DNA from: Ruminiclostridium papyrosolvens C7
Lineage (GTDB): Bacteria > Bacillota > Clostridia > Acetivibrionales > DSM-1351
Direction of reading: 5' to 3'
Assembly (NCBI RefSeq): GCF_000421965.1
Contig: NZ_ATAY01000088.1
Coordinates: forward strand, 186,001-250,000
Length of the DNA: 64,000 nucleotides
Below are positions 1 to 7,764 of the stretch, one piece after another; the stretch's first letter is position 1; every line of letters starts with the position of its first letter. The notes below the pieces were generated by a model, which did no database searches, was not told the origin of the DNA, and worked only from the letters and a program-made list of their open reading frames with translations. The translations under genes and the position numbers were made by a program.

Positions 1-369
1 TAATATCATTTCATTTTCTATAAACATTACCCGGCAATTAGTTTGAGCCTGAACGTTTGAAGGCCATTTTTCCGTGCCGGAAAATGCAATGACCTCACCA
101 AAAATACTTCCCGGTTTGATGAGATTCATCATTACACGATTCCCTGCAGCATTTTCCTTTGTTACAACTCCGTTGCCCTCCACAAGTATGCCCATCCCGT
201 GATACCTGCCCCCTGCCATGACTATATAATCCCCCTTGTTATAGCTATAAAGCTGGGGGTTGAAGCATTCAAGGATTGATATGATTTGTTTACTGTCAAA
301 GTTCTCAAACAGCTCACAATTGAGAAGAACTTCTGTTATATTTTTAATTTCCCCTTCGTTTAATTTCAT
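1..369 (-). CDS. Crp/Fnr-family transcriptional regulator, N-terminal part (runs off the left edge)
   Basis: The 123 residues visible form a cyclic-nucleotide-binding-type beta barrel, the sensor half of Crp/Fnr regulators, with GMGILVEGNGVV and GSIFGEVIAFSG in the places of the conserved barrel turns. The helix-turn-helix half lies beyond the window. The start is the ATG at 367-369, which has an AAGGAGG site directly upstream. The gene is divergent from the ferredoxin gene at 485, and this pairing suggests local control of it. No N-terminal cysteine cluster of the Fnr type is seen, so the signal is unknown. Confidence 0.8.
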   Translation of the reverse strand, partial: MKLNEGEIKNITEVLLNCELFENFDSKQIISILECFNPQLYSYNKGDYIVMAGGRYHGMGILVEGNGVVTKENAAGNRVMMNLIKPGSIFGEVIAFSGTEKWPSNVQAQTNCRVMFIENEMIL

Positions 370-484
370 AGTTTCCTCCTTTTGTATCCCCAGATACCGA
401 ATTTAATATAATTATACCTTATAATCAATACATAATCATTTAAACAACAAACAAATAAAATATATATTTAAGGAGAGTTATATT

Positions 485-1216
485 ATGAAGAGAAATATTA
501 TAAGGATAGATGAAGAAAAATGTAATGGGTGCGGATTATGTGTAACAGCATGTCATGAAGGTGCGCTGGTTTTAGAAAATGGTAAGGCAAAGCTTATATC
601 CGACAGCTACTGTGACGGGCTTGGAAATTGCCTTCCCGAGTGCCCTACAAATGCAATAACTATTGAGGAACGTGAAGCAGATGCATACGATGAAGAACTT
701 GTCAAAAAGAATATAGAAATGAAAGCTGCCGCACAAGCTCCTTCGGTACATCATCACATCCATGGAGGATGTCCCGGTTCAAGAGCAATGGCAATAAAGA
801 AAGCTCCTGCAGTGGAACCCGTATCAAATCCAGCTTCAATTCCAGCGGTATCAGAGCTTATGCAGTGGCCGTGTCAAATCAAGCTGGTTCCGGTAAACGC
901 ACCATACTTTGACAACTGCGACCTGCTGATTGCAGCCGATTGTACTGCATACGCATATGCAAACATTCACAGAGATTTCATGAAAAACAGAATTACTCTT
1001 ATAGGATGTCCAAAGTTAGACGAAGGTGATTATTCTGAGAAACTTACAGCAATTATTGCAAACAATAACATTAACAGTGTTAAAGTTCTCAGAATGGAAG
1101 TCCCCTGCTGCGGAGGCATTGTAAGTGCAGTTAAAACTGCCTTGATTAATTCGGGAAAAATGCTGCCTTGGAGTATTGTAACAATAGGTACAAACGGAGA
1201 AGTACTGCAAAGTTAA
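485..1216 (+). CDS. 4Fe-4S dicluster ferredoxin-like protein
   Basis: A 243-residue cytosolic Fe-S protein. The N-terminal ferredoxin module has Cys13, Cys16, Cys19 and Cys23 (CNGCGLCVTACHEGA) and then Cys43, Cys49 and Cys53 (YCDGLGNCLPECP). The usual second cysteine of the second motif is Leu46, so one cluster lacks a normal ligand. The C-terminal domain carries HHHIHGGCPGSRAM, AADCTAYAYAN and VPCCGG, which may bind metal or a further cluster. The family is recognisable in clostridia but its redox partner is unknown. The start follows AAGGAGAG. A divergent Crp/Fnr gene suggests redox-linked control. Confidence 0.8.
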   Translation: MKRNIIRIDEEKCNGCGLCVTACHEGALVLENGKAKLISDSYCDGLGNCLPECPTNAITIEEREADAYDEELVKKNIEMKAAAQAPSVHHHIHGGCPGSRAMAIKKAPAVEPVSNPASIPAVSELMQWPCQIKLVPVNAPYFDNCDLLIAADCTAYAYANIHRDFMKNRITLIGCPKLDEGDYSEKLTAIIANNNINSVKVLRMEVPCCGGIVSAVKTALINSGKMLPWSIVTIGTNGEVLQS

Positions 1217-1261
1217 TTAATGGAATTGGTAGTTTTAATTGAATATTTTTTCCATTATAAT

Positions 1262-1301
1262 AGGTCTGTAGGCATTTTTTGCTTGCAGGCCTTTTAAATT
1301 T
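1262..1301 (+). terminator. Intrinsic terminator of the ferredoxin gene
   Basis: AGGTCTGTAGGCA and TGCTTGCAGGCCT pair along 13 positions with G-U wobbles around a short T loop, followed by TTTTAAATTT. Confidence 0.7.
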
Positions 1302-1321
1302 ATAAAGCAGGAGGATTATTT

Positions 1322-2083
1322 ATGCTTATAGGAATAATTGGAGCTATGGAACAGGAAATAAAGCTATTGGCGGAAAGCATGTTAATAAATGAAACAAAAA
1401 CTATTGCCATGCGTGAATATTATATCGGCAAACTATTTGGTAAAGATGTTGTTTTAGTATTCTCTAAATGCGGCAAGGTTGCAGCAGGTTCAACCGTTAC
1501 TACACTTATAGAAACCTTTAATGTTGACGTTGTTCTTTTTACAGGCGTTGCCGGAGGGGCTGACAAAAACTTAAAAATAGGCGATATAATTGTTGCGGAC
1601 AAGCTGGTGCAGCATGACATGGATGCAAGTTCCTTACCGGGATTCAGCAAGTTTGAAATACCTCTTTTGGGAGTCGGAACATTTGTTGCTCCTTCTCATA
1701 TGGTGTCACTGGGTAAAAAATCTGCGGAGTTTTATGTATCTAGCTGTTTAAATACAGATGTCGATGAAAGTATCTTAAAAGAGTTTAACATCTGTACTCC
1801 GAACATTGTAACCGGTACAGTGGCAAGCGGTGACCAATTTGTTGCGGACAGCAGCAAGGTTTTAAGCCTTACACAGGAAATAGAGAATCTAAAGTGTATT
1901 GAAATGGAAGGTGCAGCCGTGGCACAGGTTTGTTACGAACATGGTGTCGATTATATTATATTCCGTGTTATTTCTGACAAAGCAGATGAGCATGCAAATA
2001 TCAACTTCCCCAGATTTATTGAAGAAGCGGCTTCCCATTTTACCAGAGGAATTATAGAACATTTTGTTTCAGAAATAGCCTAA
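1322..2083 (+). CDS. mtnN: 5'-methylthioadenosine/S-adenosylhomocysteine nucleosidase
   Basis: Hydrolyses the N-glycosidic bond of methylthioadenosine, S-adenosylhomocysteine or 5'-deoxyadenosine, releasing adenine, in the cytosol. The N-terminus IGIIGAMEQEI, the glycine motif GVAGGADKNLKIGDI and the late motif MEGAAVAQVC with ISDKADEHA (purine-binding Asp) are typical of this nucleoside-phosphorylase fold. At 253 residues it is somewhat longer than the usual 230, because of an insert around residues 115-165. The start follows GCAGGAGG. It is a single-gene unit with its own terminator. Its sugar product is a substrate type for the mtnA/aldolase pair at the right end of the window. Confidence 0.9.
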   Translation: MLIGIIGAMEQEIKLLAESMLINETKTIAMREYYIGKLFGKDVVLVFSKCGKVAAGSTVTTLIETFNVDVVLFTGVAGGADKNLKIGDIIVADKLVQHDMDASSLPGFSKFEIPLLGVGTFVAPSHMVSLGKKSAEFYVSSCLNTDVDESILKEFNICTPNIVTGTVASGDQFVADSSKVLSLTQEIENLKCIEMEGAAVAQVCYEHGVDYIIFRVISDKADEHANINFPRFIEEAASHFTRGIIEHFVSEIA

Positions 2084-2086
2084 AAT

Positions 2087-2120
2087 AAAGCCGGTTCAAA
2101 CCGGCTTTTGTTTTCTCTTT
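2087..2120 (+). terminator. Intrinsic terminator of mtnN
   Basis: AAAGCCGGTT pairs with AACCGGCTTT across a 2-nt loop and is followed by a T-rich run. Confidence 0.85.
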
Positions 2121-2301
2121 TTTTAGAATGACTTAACTTATTCAATTTACATAATCTATTCCCTTTCTTTAAATCTTACTACAGTTCAATATAGTATCGG
2201 GACTCTAAATAAATTATATCTAAATATTATGTAACATCAAGCACGTCATCTTAATATACTACTAATGTGAATAGAAAAATTATTTTTTAAGGTGATTTAA
2301 T

Positions 2302-2745
2302 ATGCCATTAACAGACCGAGAACTACTTGCAAGATTAATAAGATGTGAGGCCGAAGGTGAAGGGGACAACGGTATGAGAGGGGTTGCCTCTGTTGTTATG
2401 AACCGAGTAACTGTTCCGTATGGCGAGTTTTTCAGACTAGTTCATGGTGATATCAGAGCTGCAATATTCCAGCCAAGACAATTTACTTGTGTAATGGAAG
2501 TCGTAAATGGTCAATATAACCCACAAAACATATTTAATATGACTCCCTTACAAATACATTTTGACATAGCCGATTGGGCTATGACAGGCAACACTCTTGG
2601 TGCTATAGCAAACTCATTATGGTATTTCAATCCGTTTAAACCTTCATGTGTTTCCTTTTTTCCTCCCGGTGAAAACGGAACATATTTGACCAGGGTAAAT
2701 CAGCACTGTTATTATATCCCCACTCAAAAGTATGCAAGTACCTAA
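2302..2745 (+). CDS. cwlJ: Spore cortex-lytic hydrolase, CwlJ/SleB catalytic family
   Basis: Degrades the muramic-lactam cortex peptidoglycan during spore germination. The 147 residues are almost only the Hydrolase_2 catalytic domain: LLARLIRCEAEGEG holds the catalytic Glu, followed by MRGVASVVMNRV and FQPRQFTCV. No signal peptide or peptidoglycan-binding domain is present, as expected of CwlJ and not of SleB, because CwlJ is placed on the coat side from the mother cell. The start follows AAGGTGATTT. The next gene, 31 bp downstream, is the GerQ-type protein on which CwlJ function depends in Bacillus. Confidence 0.87.
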   Translation: MPLTDRELLARLIRCEAEGEGDNGMRGVASVVMNRVTVPYGEFFRLVHGDIRAAIFQPRQFTCVMEVVNGQYNPQNIFNMTPLQIHFDIADWAMTGNTLGAIANSLWYFNPFKPSCVSFFPPGENGTYLTRVNQHCYYIPTQKYAST

Positions 2746-2776
2746 ATTAATGTATCTTAAAGAAAGGAAGTAGATT

Positions 2777-3265
2777 ATGAAAAGCTCACATACTCCATAC
2801 TACAACATACCGGATTGTTATTTTGACGACCGTCAAAATAACAATATGATAAATCCGGAAAGTTTTCCTACCGGAATACCTACAGGCGGCCCTTTCGGCT
2901 CTACAGCCTTCCCCATGGGCTCTTCAACGGTTGGTCAGACTATACCGTTTATGAATCCACAAAATCAGTCAATGTCACAGCCCCAGAATATGAATCAGTC
3001 GTTGAATCCTCTGGCGCCGATAACTCCCACAACCGAGCCCCAGCCGATGACAACTCAAAGTACTGAGTTTATGAACGGATTTCTAAGAACACAGATAGGT
3101 AAAACTGTAAGGGTAGAATTTCTTATCGGAACCGGAACTCTTGTAGATAAATTCGGAAGACTTCTGGCCGTCGGTGCCAACTATCTTGTTTTGAGGCAGG
3201 CCGAAACTGATGACATTGTAGTTTGTGATTTCTTTACGATTAAATTTGTTACATTCTACCTTTAA
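2777..3265 (+). CDS. gerQ: Spore coat protein GerQ
   Basis: The C-terminal ~65 residues, with FLRTQIGKTVRVEFLIGTG and GRLLAVGANYLVLRQ, match the conserved GerQ core. In Bacillus GerQ is a transglutaminase-crosslinked coat protein needed for CwlJ localisation. The N-terminal 95 residues are Pro/Gln/Asn/Met-rich and low in complexity, as is common in coat proteins. The start follows AAAGGAAG. It is co-transcribed with cwlJ and followed by a long hairpin terminator. Confidence 0.85.
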   Translation: MKSSHTPYYNIPDCYFDDRQNNNMINPESFPTGIPTGGPFGSTAFPMGSSTVGQTIPFMNPQNQSMSQPQNMNQSLNPLAPITPTTEPQPMTTQSTEFMNGFLRTQIGKTVRVEFLIGTGTLVDKFGRLLAVGANYLVLRQAETDDIVVCDFFTIKFVTFYL

Positions 3266-3310
3266 TTTTAACAAAAACGCTCTACTTCATTGATTAGATT
3301 AAAAACAGGT

Positions 3311-3365
3311 GCAAATTGTAAATTGATAATTGGTACTCAATTTACAATTTGTGCCTTTTATTTTA
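3311..3365 (+). terminator. Long hairpin terminator after gerQ
   Basis: A perfect 15-bp inverted repeat (CAAATTGTAAATTGA at 3312-3326, its complement at 3337-3351) around a 10-nt loop is followed by TGCCTTTTATTTT. The hairpin lies inside the apparent upstream extension of the next reading frame, so that extension is not coding. Confidence 0.75.
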
Positions 3366-3427
3366 CATGCATCTATAATGCCCCTTATTGGGATGATATG
3401 AATATACAATGCTTTTTGGAGGGTAAA

Positions 3428-4224
3428 GTGAAAGATCAAAAACTGTGGAGATACTACGACTTGATAAAATTTCTGACATTGATTAACGGTGAATTATATT
3501 TTGCCCGCGCTGATACTTTCAATGACAAATATGAAGGTGCAATCCCAAAGCAGACTTTCCAAAGTATGATAGAAAATTTCAGAGATTACGGCACTGCCAA
3601 GAATAAAACCGATATAATACTTGAATTCCAAAAAATTTTACAATGAAAAAAGAAAAAAGGACTGCAATAAGCTGCTGGCACATCAACGACACCGAATCTG
3701 CGGCAATGTGGGAATTATACTCAAAAGCAGGCTTTGGAATTGCGGTCAATACAACGACAGAAAGGCTTGCAAATTCATTGGTTATTCCCGAGGGTTACAA
3801 TATGATAATGTCTCAAGTAAACTATATTGACTTTGATAAGGAAAACGATACAGACTACATTTACAACGAGCTTCTTCCTTTTAAAAATAAAAGAAAAGAA
3901 TTTATTTACGAAAATGAATTCAGAATTATTCTTTATAAGGAAAGAAAAGAATCAACCTCTGTCTCCTCTTGCCCTAACGAAACCATCCTTGCCGACAAAG
4001 TCAGTCAAAGATTTCATTTTGGACTGGAAAATCTCCCCTCCGAAGGGGTTAAAGTTAAAGTTGATCCCTCTAAAATCATTCTAGAGATACTGGCTTCACC
4101 TCATATGAAAAATTATGAGGTAAAAGAAATCAGGAGACTTCTTGACATTATAAATCACAATAATAATACGAACTTTACAATACGACATTCTGACATTTAT
4201 GACAATTTGAATTATTCAAAGTAA
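3428..4224 (+). pseudogene. DUF2971-family gene interrupted by a frameshift
   Basis: The start is the GTG at 3428, preceded by GGAGGG. The first part (KLWRYYDLIKFLTLINGELY, then FARADTFNDKYEGAIPK) is the N-terminus of a DUF2971 protein and ends at TGA 3644. The rest (TAISCWHINDTESAAMW, then FRIILYKERKE) continues in the next frame from about 3643 to 4224. The join falls between A6 runs at 3630-3635, 3646-3651 and 3653-3658. One extra base upstream would restore a protein of about 265 residues. No canonical minus-one slippery heptamer in the right register is seen, so mutation or a sequencing slip is more likely than programmed frameshifting. The function of the family is not established. Confidence 0.7.
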
Positions 4225-4254
4225 AAAAGCATCTACATATGTAGATGCTTTTTT
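4224..4254. terminator. Bidirectional terminator between the DUF2971 gene and the tRNA operon
   Basis: AAAAAGCATCTAC-ATAT-GTAGATGCTTTTTT is a near-perfect stem with A and T tracts on both sides, so it can end transcripts from either strand. Confidence 0.85.
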
Positions 4255-4330
4255 GGCGTGCCCATGGGGATTCGAACCCAAGACCTACGGCTTAGAAGGC
4301 CGTTGCTCTATCCAGCTGAGCTATGGGCAC
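4254..4330 (-). tRNA. tRNA-Arg, anticodon UCU
   Basis: The complement folds as a full cloverleaf: acceptor GTGCCCA/TGGGCAC, D-loop AGCTGGATAGAGC, anticodon loop CTTCTAA on a GGC/GCC stem, T-loop GGTTCGAATCC, discriminator G and an encoded CCA. It is transcribed after tRNA-Gly, 4 bp away. Confidence 0.95.
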
Positions 4331-4334
4331 ATAA

Positions 4335-4408
4335 TGGAGCGGGTGATGGGAATCGAACCCACGCAATCAGCTTGGAAGGCTGATGTTCTACCATTGAACT
4401 ACACCCGC
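4335..4408 (-). tRNA. tRNA-Gly, anticodon UCC
   Basis: The complement has acceptor GCGGGTG/CATCCGC-type pairing, D-loop AATGGTAGAAC, anticodon loop CTTCCAA between TCAGC and GCTGA, T-loop GGTTCGATTCC and an encoded CCA. It is the first gene of a two-tRNA operon. Confidence 0.95.
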
Positions 4409-4459
4409 AAAACCTTGTTTTTCCAGCGTTTAGGACGTGTCCCCCAGCTGACTTTTACT

Positions 4460-4488
4460 ATTATACAAGGTACATTATCTTTTGTCAA
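4460..4488 (-). promoter_or_regulatory. Sigma-A promoter of the tRNA-Gly/tRNA-Arg operon
   Basis: The minus strand reads TTGACA (4483-4488), 17 bp, TATAAT (4460-4465), a perfect consensus. The start of transcription would be about 45 nt before tRNA-Gly. Confidence 0.88.
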
Positions 4489-4533
4489 CATTTTATTATT
4501 AATTTTTTGAATGTTTTTTATGTTCACTTTTCG

Positions 4534-5013
4534 CTAAATATAAAAGAATTCAGCGTCAACTTTTTCAGGTGTTATATCCAAAATTGCATAGGACTCCGAT
4601 AAATTACTTCTGGATTCACTTATACTTCCCGGATTTAAAACCATGCGGTCACAGACTTGGTCAATCAGCGCTACATGCGTATGACCATAAAGCGCAATAT
4701 GTGCATTTTCTACTTCTGCCTTCGCAATTATACGGTCAAGATCCCACTTTACCGAATATTTGTGACCATGAGTCAAAAATATTCTCCTGCCCTCGATTTC
4801 CAAAGTCTTTTCCGCCTCAACCGTTCCAACTCCAAAATCACTGTTTCCGTAAACATACTCAAACTTTTTGTCCGGATATAGCTGTTCAAGATCCGCTACA
4901 TCCCTGCAATAGTCACCCAGATGAATTATCATTTCAACATCCGGATTTTTTTCTATTGCCCGCATTGCATTAGTAAGATACCCGTGAGTATCACTCATAA
5001 CAAGTACTTTCAT
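4534..5013 (-). CDS. YfcE/MJ0936-family metallophosphoesterase
   Basis: A small calcineurin-like phosphodiesterase of 159 residues. The metal-binding motifs are visible in order: MSDTHG (D-x-H), LGDYCRD (G-D), YGNSD (G-N-x-D), THGHKY and ALYGHTHVA (G-H-x-H). Members hydrolyse phosphodiester model substrates, and the natural substrate is uncertain. Translation most likely starts at the ATG at 5011-5013, because GGGGGA lies 9 bp upstream. The longer frame adds eight residues. It is last in the gerM-rph-rdgB-yfcE order known from Bacillus (ysnB position). Confidence 0.85.
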   Translation of the reverse strand: MKVLVMSDTHGYLTNAMRAIEKNPDVEMIIHLGDYCRDVADLEQLYPDKKFEYVYGNSDFGVGTVEAEKTLEIEGRRIFLTHGHKYSVKWDLDRIIAKAEVENAHIALYGHTHVALIDQVCDRMVLNPGSISESRSNLSESYAILDITPEKVDAEFFYI

Positions 5014-5055
5014 TACCAACATTCCCCCATACAGCAAAACCTGCTACAACGATTA

Positions 5056-5649
5056 TTATAAATATTTCTGTAATTTTTCCTGCATTAATGCCAGCGCCTT
5101 AGCGCGATGGCTTATTTTATTTTTCAATTCCGCATCTATTTCAGCCATAGTCTTATTAAATTGCTGTACAAAGAAAAGGGGGTCGTAACCAAAGCCATTA
5201 CTGCCTTTACATTCGAAATCTATAAATCCCTCACAGGTTCCCCTAACTACAAAGTGCCTGCCATCTGGAAATACTACCGCTATTGCACATACAAACCTTG
5301 CGGTTCTCTTTTCAAAAGGTACGTCCTTTAACAATTCCAATAACTTTTTATTTTTATCGGCATCACTTGCTTCAGGCCCAGCGAATCTGGCCGAGTAAAT
5401 TCCCGGAGCTCCGTCAAGAAAATCAACTTCCAATCCTGAATCATCCGCCATCACCATGCTTTTTGACACTTTACTTATTTCAAGGGCCTTTTTCAGAGAG
5501 TTTTCTTCAAAAGTTGCGCCATCCTCAACTACATCAATATCAATATCTGCTTCATTCATTGATATAACATCAAGTGGCAGTCCTGATAATACCTGCTTGA
5601 TTTCAACTATTTTTCCCTTATTTTTTGTAGCAACAATTAATCTTTCCAT
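5056..5649 (-). CDS. rdgB: XTP/dITP diphosphatase (RdgB/HAM1 family)
   Basis: Removes non-canonical purine nucleotides (dITP, XTP) from the pool by hydrolysing them to monophosphates. The 197 residues hold the family marks: [14 protein letters not shown] at the N-terminus, [29 protein letters not shown] and the C-terminal SHRAKAL. The ORF overlaps the end of rph by 13 bp, so the two are translationally coupled. Confidence 0.94.
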   Translation of the reverse strand: MERLIVATKNKGKIVEIKQVLSGLPLDVISMNEADIDIDVVEDGATFEENSLKKALEISKVSKSMVMADDSGLEVDFLDGAPGIYSARFAGPEASDADKNKKLLELLKDVPFEKRTARFVCAIAVVFPDGRHFVVRGTCEGFIDFECKGSNGFGYDPLFFVQQFNKTMAEIDAELKNKISHRAKALALMQEKLQKYL

Positions 5650-6359
5650 AAGACCTCATTCTGAACCTTTATCAGCTCATGTATTCCGGATTCAGCCAAA
5701 TTAAAAAGTTTATCCAGCTGATTCTTACTAAAGCTTGACTTTTCACCGGTAGCCTGTATTTCAATGAATTCACCTTTATCCGTCATTATGACGTTCATGT
5801 CAACCTCTGCATTACTGTCCTCGATATAACAGAGGTCTAAAAGTTCCTCACCATTAACAATTCCTACACTTGTTGCAGCCACAGTTCCTATTATTGGCGT
5901 TTTTGAAATTAAGCCGTTTTTAACCAGTGTCCTGCACGCATCTACCAATGCCACATATCCTCCTGTAATAGAAGCTGTTCTGGTTCCTCCGTCAGCCTGA
6001 ATTACATCACAGTCAATGGTTATGGTTCTCTCACCCAAGAGTTTCAGGTCAACTATAGTTCTCAGTGACCTTCCTATAAGTCGCTGGATTTCAGAACTTC
6101 TTCCATTAAGCTTTAATTTTGAAATATCTCTTTGATTCCTTACAGCTGTAGCTCTGGGAAGCATAGAATATTCAGCAGTTATCCAACCTTCTCCTGAATC
6201 CTTTTTGAAAGGAGGAATCCTCTCCTCAACAGAAGCCGTGCATATTACTTTTGTATCCCCAACTTCTATGAGAACTGACCCTTCCGCATGTTTAATGTAA
6301 TTTCTCAGAATCCTTACCGGCCTCAATTGTGTATTGCTTCTTCCGTCATGCCTCAACAT
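5637..6359 (-). CDS. rph: Ribonuclease PH
   Basis: Phosphorolytic 3'-5' exoribonuclease that trims tRNA 3' ends. The sequence begins [15 protein letters not shown] and has [63 protein letters not shown] and [19 protein letters not shown], all highly conserved. The start at the ATG at 6357-6359 follows GGAGGG and gives the usual length of 240 residues. Confidence 0.95.
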   Translation of the reverse strand: MLRHDGRSNTQLRPVRILRNYIKHAEGSVLIEVGDTKVICTASVEERIPPFKKDSGEGWITAEYSMLPRATAVRNQRDISKLKLNGRSSEIQRLIGRSLRTIVDLKLLGERTITIDCDVIQADGGTRTASITGGYVALVDACRTLVKNGLISKTPIIGTVAATSVGIVNGEELLDLCYIEDSNAEVDMNVIMTDKGEFIEIQATGEKSSFSKNQLDKLFNLAESGIHELIKVQNEVLWKD

Positions 6360-6475
6360 ATTCCCTCCATATCTTAAAACAAAATAATAATAACCCAAAT
6401 ATCCTAAAAAATCATCCGTATATTTAGATAAATAATTAACATTAATGTTATATGTTTTGTATACTTTACATAAAT

Positions 6476-7669
6476 TTAGTTATCTATTACCTTGTTAAAA
6501 GTCACAGGAACACTTTTGGCTGAAGCCACTTCAGTCCCTTCAGGCAGAGGCTTTTCCTTACCGTTTATAAGCAGCTTTATTTTTTGTATTCCTTTCATCT
6601 GGCTGATTGTATAATATATTTGGTTTAGAAGACTATCCTCTTTTTCTGAACCGCCGTAATTTGTAATCTGGCTTGAAAAGTCCAGAACAGCAGTACTCCC
6701 CTGTTGGTCGAAAGATATGAGCTTTGTACCTTCCGGAATGGATGTAAAGTATGTTGTATCATTGGGCTTTTTACCCAATTCATTAAAGATTAGTTCTGGT
6801 ATGCCGTTAGGGTCTGTCTGAGGTATCTGTACAGATACAGGGACAAGATAATTGTGATTATTGCTGTCATCTGAAATGTAGTATAAGTCACATTTTACAC
6901 AACCAGCCTTAATTTGAGTATCACTGGAATTAATTAATGTGTTGCTTCTATTTCGGAGAATTGATAAGTCGGTTCCATTTTCAAGAGTTGTTATTTCCCT
7001 TCCTTCAACCCTTATTCTTACGTCTGATACTGTAGAGAAACCAGTCAGTGTATAGACAACCGAAGCTACTGCCTCTTGCTCTTCCTGCTTACCGGATAAA
7101 TTTAAAAACTCCTTGGAAAAGTCAATTACAGCAACCTTGTTTTTAATATTTATGCCTTTTATCTTTGTGCCTCTGGGCAGTACGGGATAAAGTCCGTAGT
7201 AGTCCAGCTGTTCTTTTGTTACAGCTTCATCTACTAACCCGAGGACTGATGCTTTTGCAAGACCTTCCTGTTTTTTTACTGTCCTGGTAACAGGTACAAG
7301 TAATCCTTTTTTGTTTTTGTAGTATAAAGTTATAAGAAGATTGGTTTTATCGGAAGCAGGAACCATACCTTTACCTGCCCCGTTATCTATAACAAGACCG
7401 TTTATCTGGCTGCCGGAATAATTTCCGCTTACCATGGAACTTGTTGTTGTAGGAGCTGCTGCCGTATCAGAAGGCATAGCCAGTCCCTTTGAACTGCTCG
7501 CTGTGGCGGAAGCCGCTGCTTTTGAATTCTGAGCCGTATTTGTTGCAGAGGAATTAAGTGTTTGATTTGCCGCCTGAATACTGGGCTCCTGTTCTTCTTT
7601 GTGACCAATAAAAGAGCATCCTGTCGATAAAAGCATAATTACCAACACAATACTAATAATTCTTTTCAT
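6476..7669 (-). CDS. gerM: GerM-like sporulation lipoprotein with two GerMN domains
   Basis: A 397-residue lipoprotein: an N-terminal signal with lipobox LLSTGC (Cys18), a Ser/Ala/Thr-rich linker (about residues 25-90), then two GerMN domains (about 105-230 and 260-390). Each has the repeat marks [11 protein letters not shown] / [12 protein letters not shown] and [11 protein letters not shown] / [11 protein letters not shown]. In Bacillus GerM is needed for sporulation and germination and interacts with the SpoIIQ-SpoIIIAH channel. The gerM-rph-rdgB-yfcE order matches Bacillus. The start follows AAGGAGGA. CATATGTT sequences upstream could be part of a sporulation-sigma promoter, but I cannot assign it. 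Confidence 0.85.
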   Translation of the reverse strand: MKRIISIVLVIMLLSTGCSFIGHKEEQEPSIQAANQTLNSSATNTAQNSKAAASATASSSKGLAMPSDTAAAPTTTSSMVSGNYSGSQINGLVIDNGAGKGMVPASDKTNLLITLYYKNKKGLLVPVTRTVKKQEGLAKASVLGLVDEAVTKEQLDYYGLYPVLPRGTKIKGINIKNKVAVIDFSKEFLNLSGKQEEQEAVASVVYTLTGFSTVSDVRIRVEGREITTLENGTDLSILRNRSNTLINSSDTQIKAGCVKCDLYYISDDSNNHNYLVPVSVQIPQTDPNGIPELIFNELGKKPNDTTYFTSIPEGTKLISFDQQGSTAVLDFSSQITNYGGSEKEDSLLNQIYYTISQMKGIQKIKLLINGKEKPLPEGTEVASAKSVPVTFNKVIDN

Positions 7670-7764
7670 ATATAGTCCTCCTTAGAGTAATTTGAAACAT
7701 ATGGTAATTATAGACTATATATACAAAAATTATTATTTCCCGTAAGTGTTGGTAATCTTATAGT

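Noticed and set aside
3620..3660. Programmed minus-one frameshift in the DUF2971 gene
   Set aside because: No slippery heptamer in the correct register and no downstream pseudoknot seen; mutation or sequencing slip is simpler.
4253..4510. 85-codon frame across the tRNA genes
   Set aside because: It covers two complete tRNAs and their promoter on the other strand.
4569..4973. 134-codon frame opposite yfcE
   Set aside because: Shadow of the metallophosphoesterase; no ribosome-binding site and no domain.
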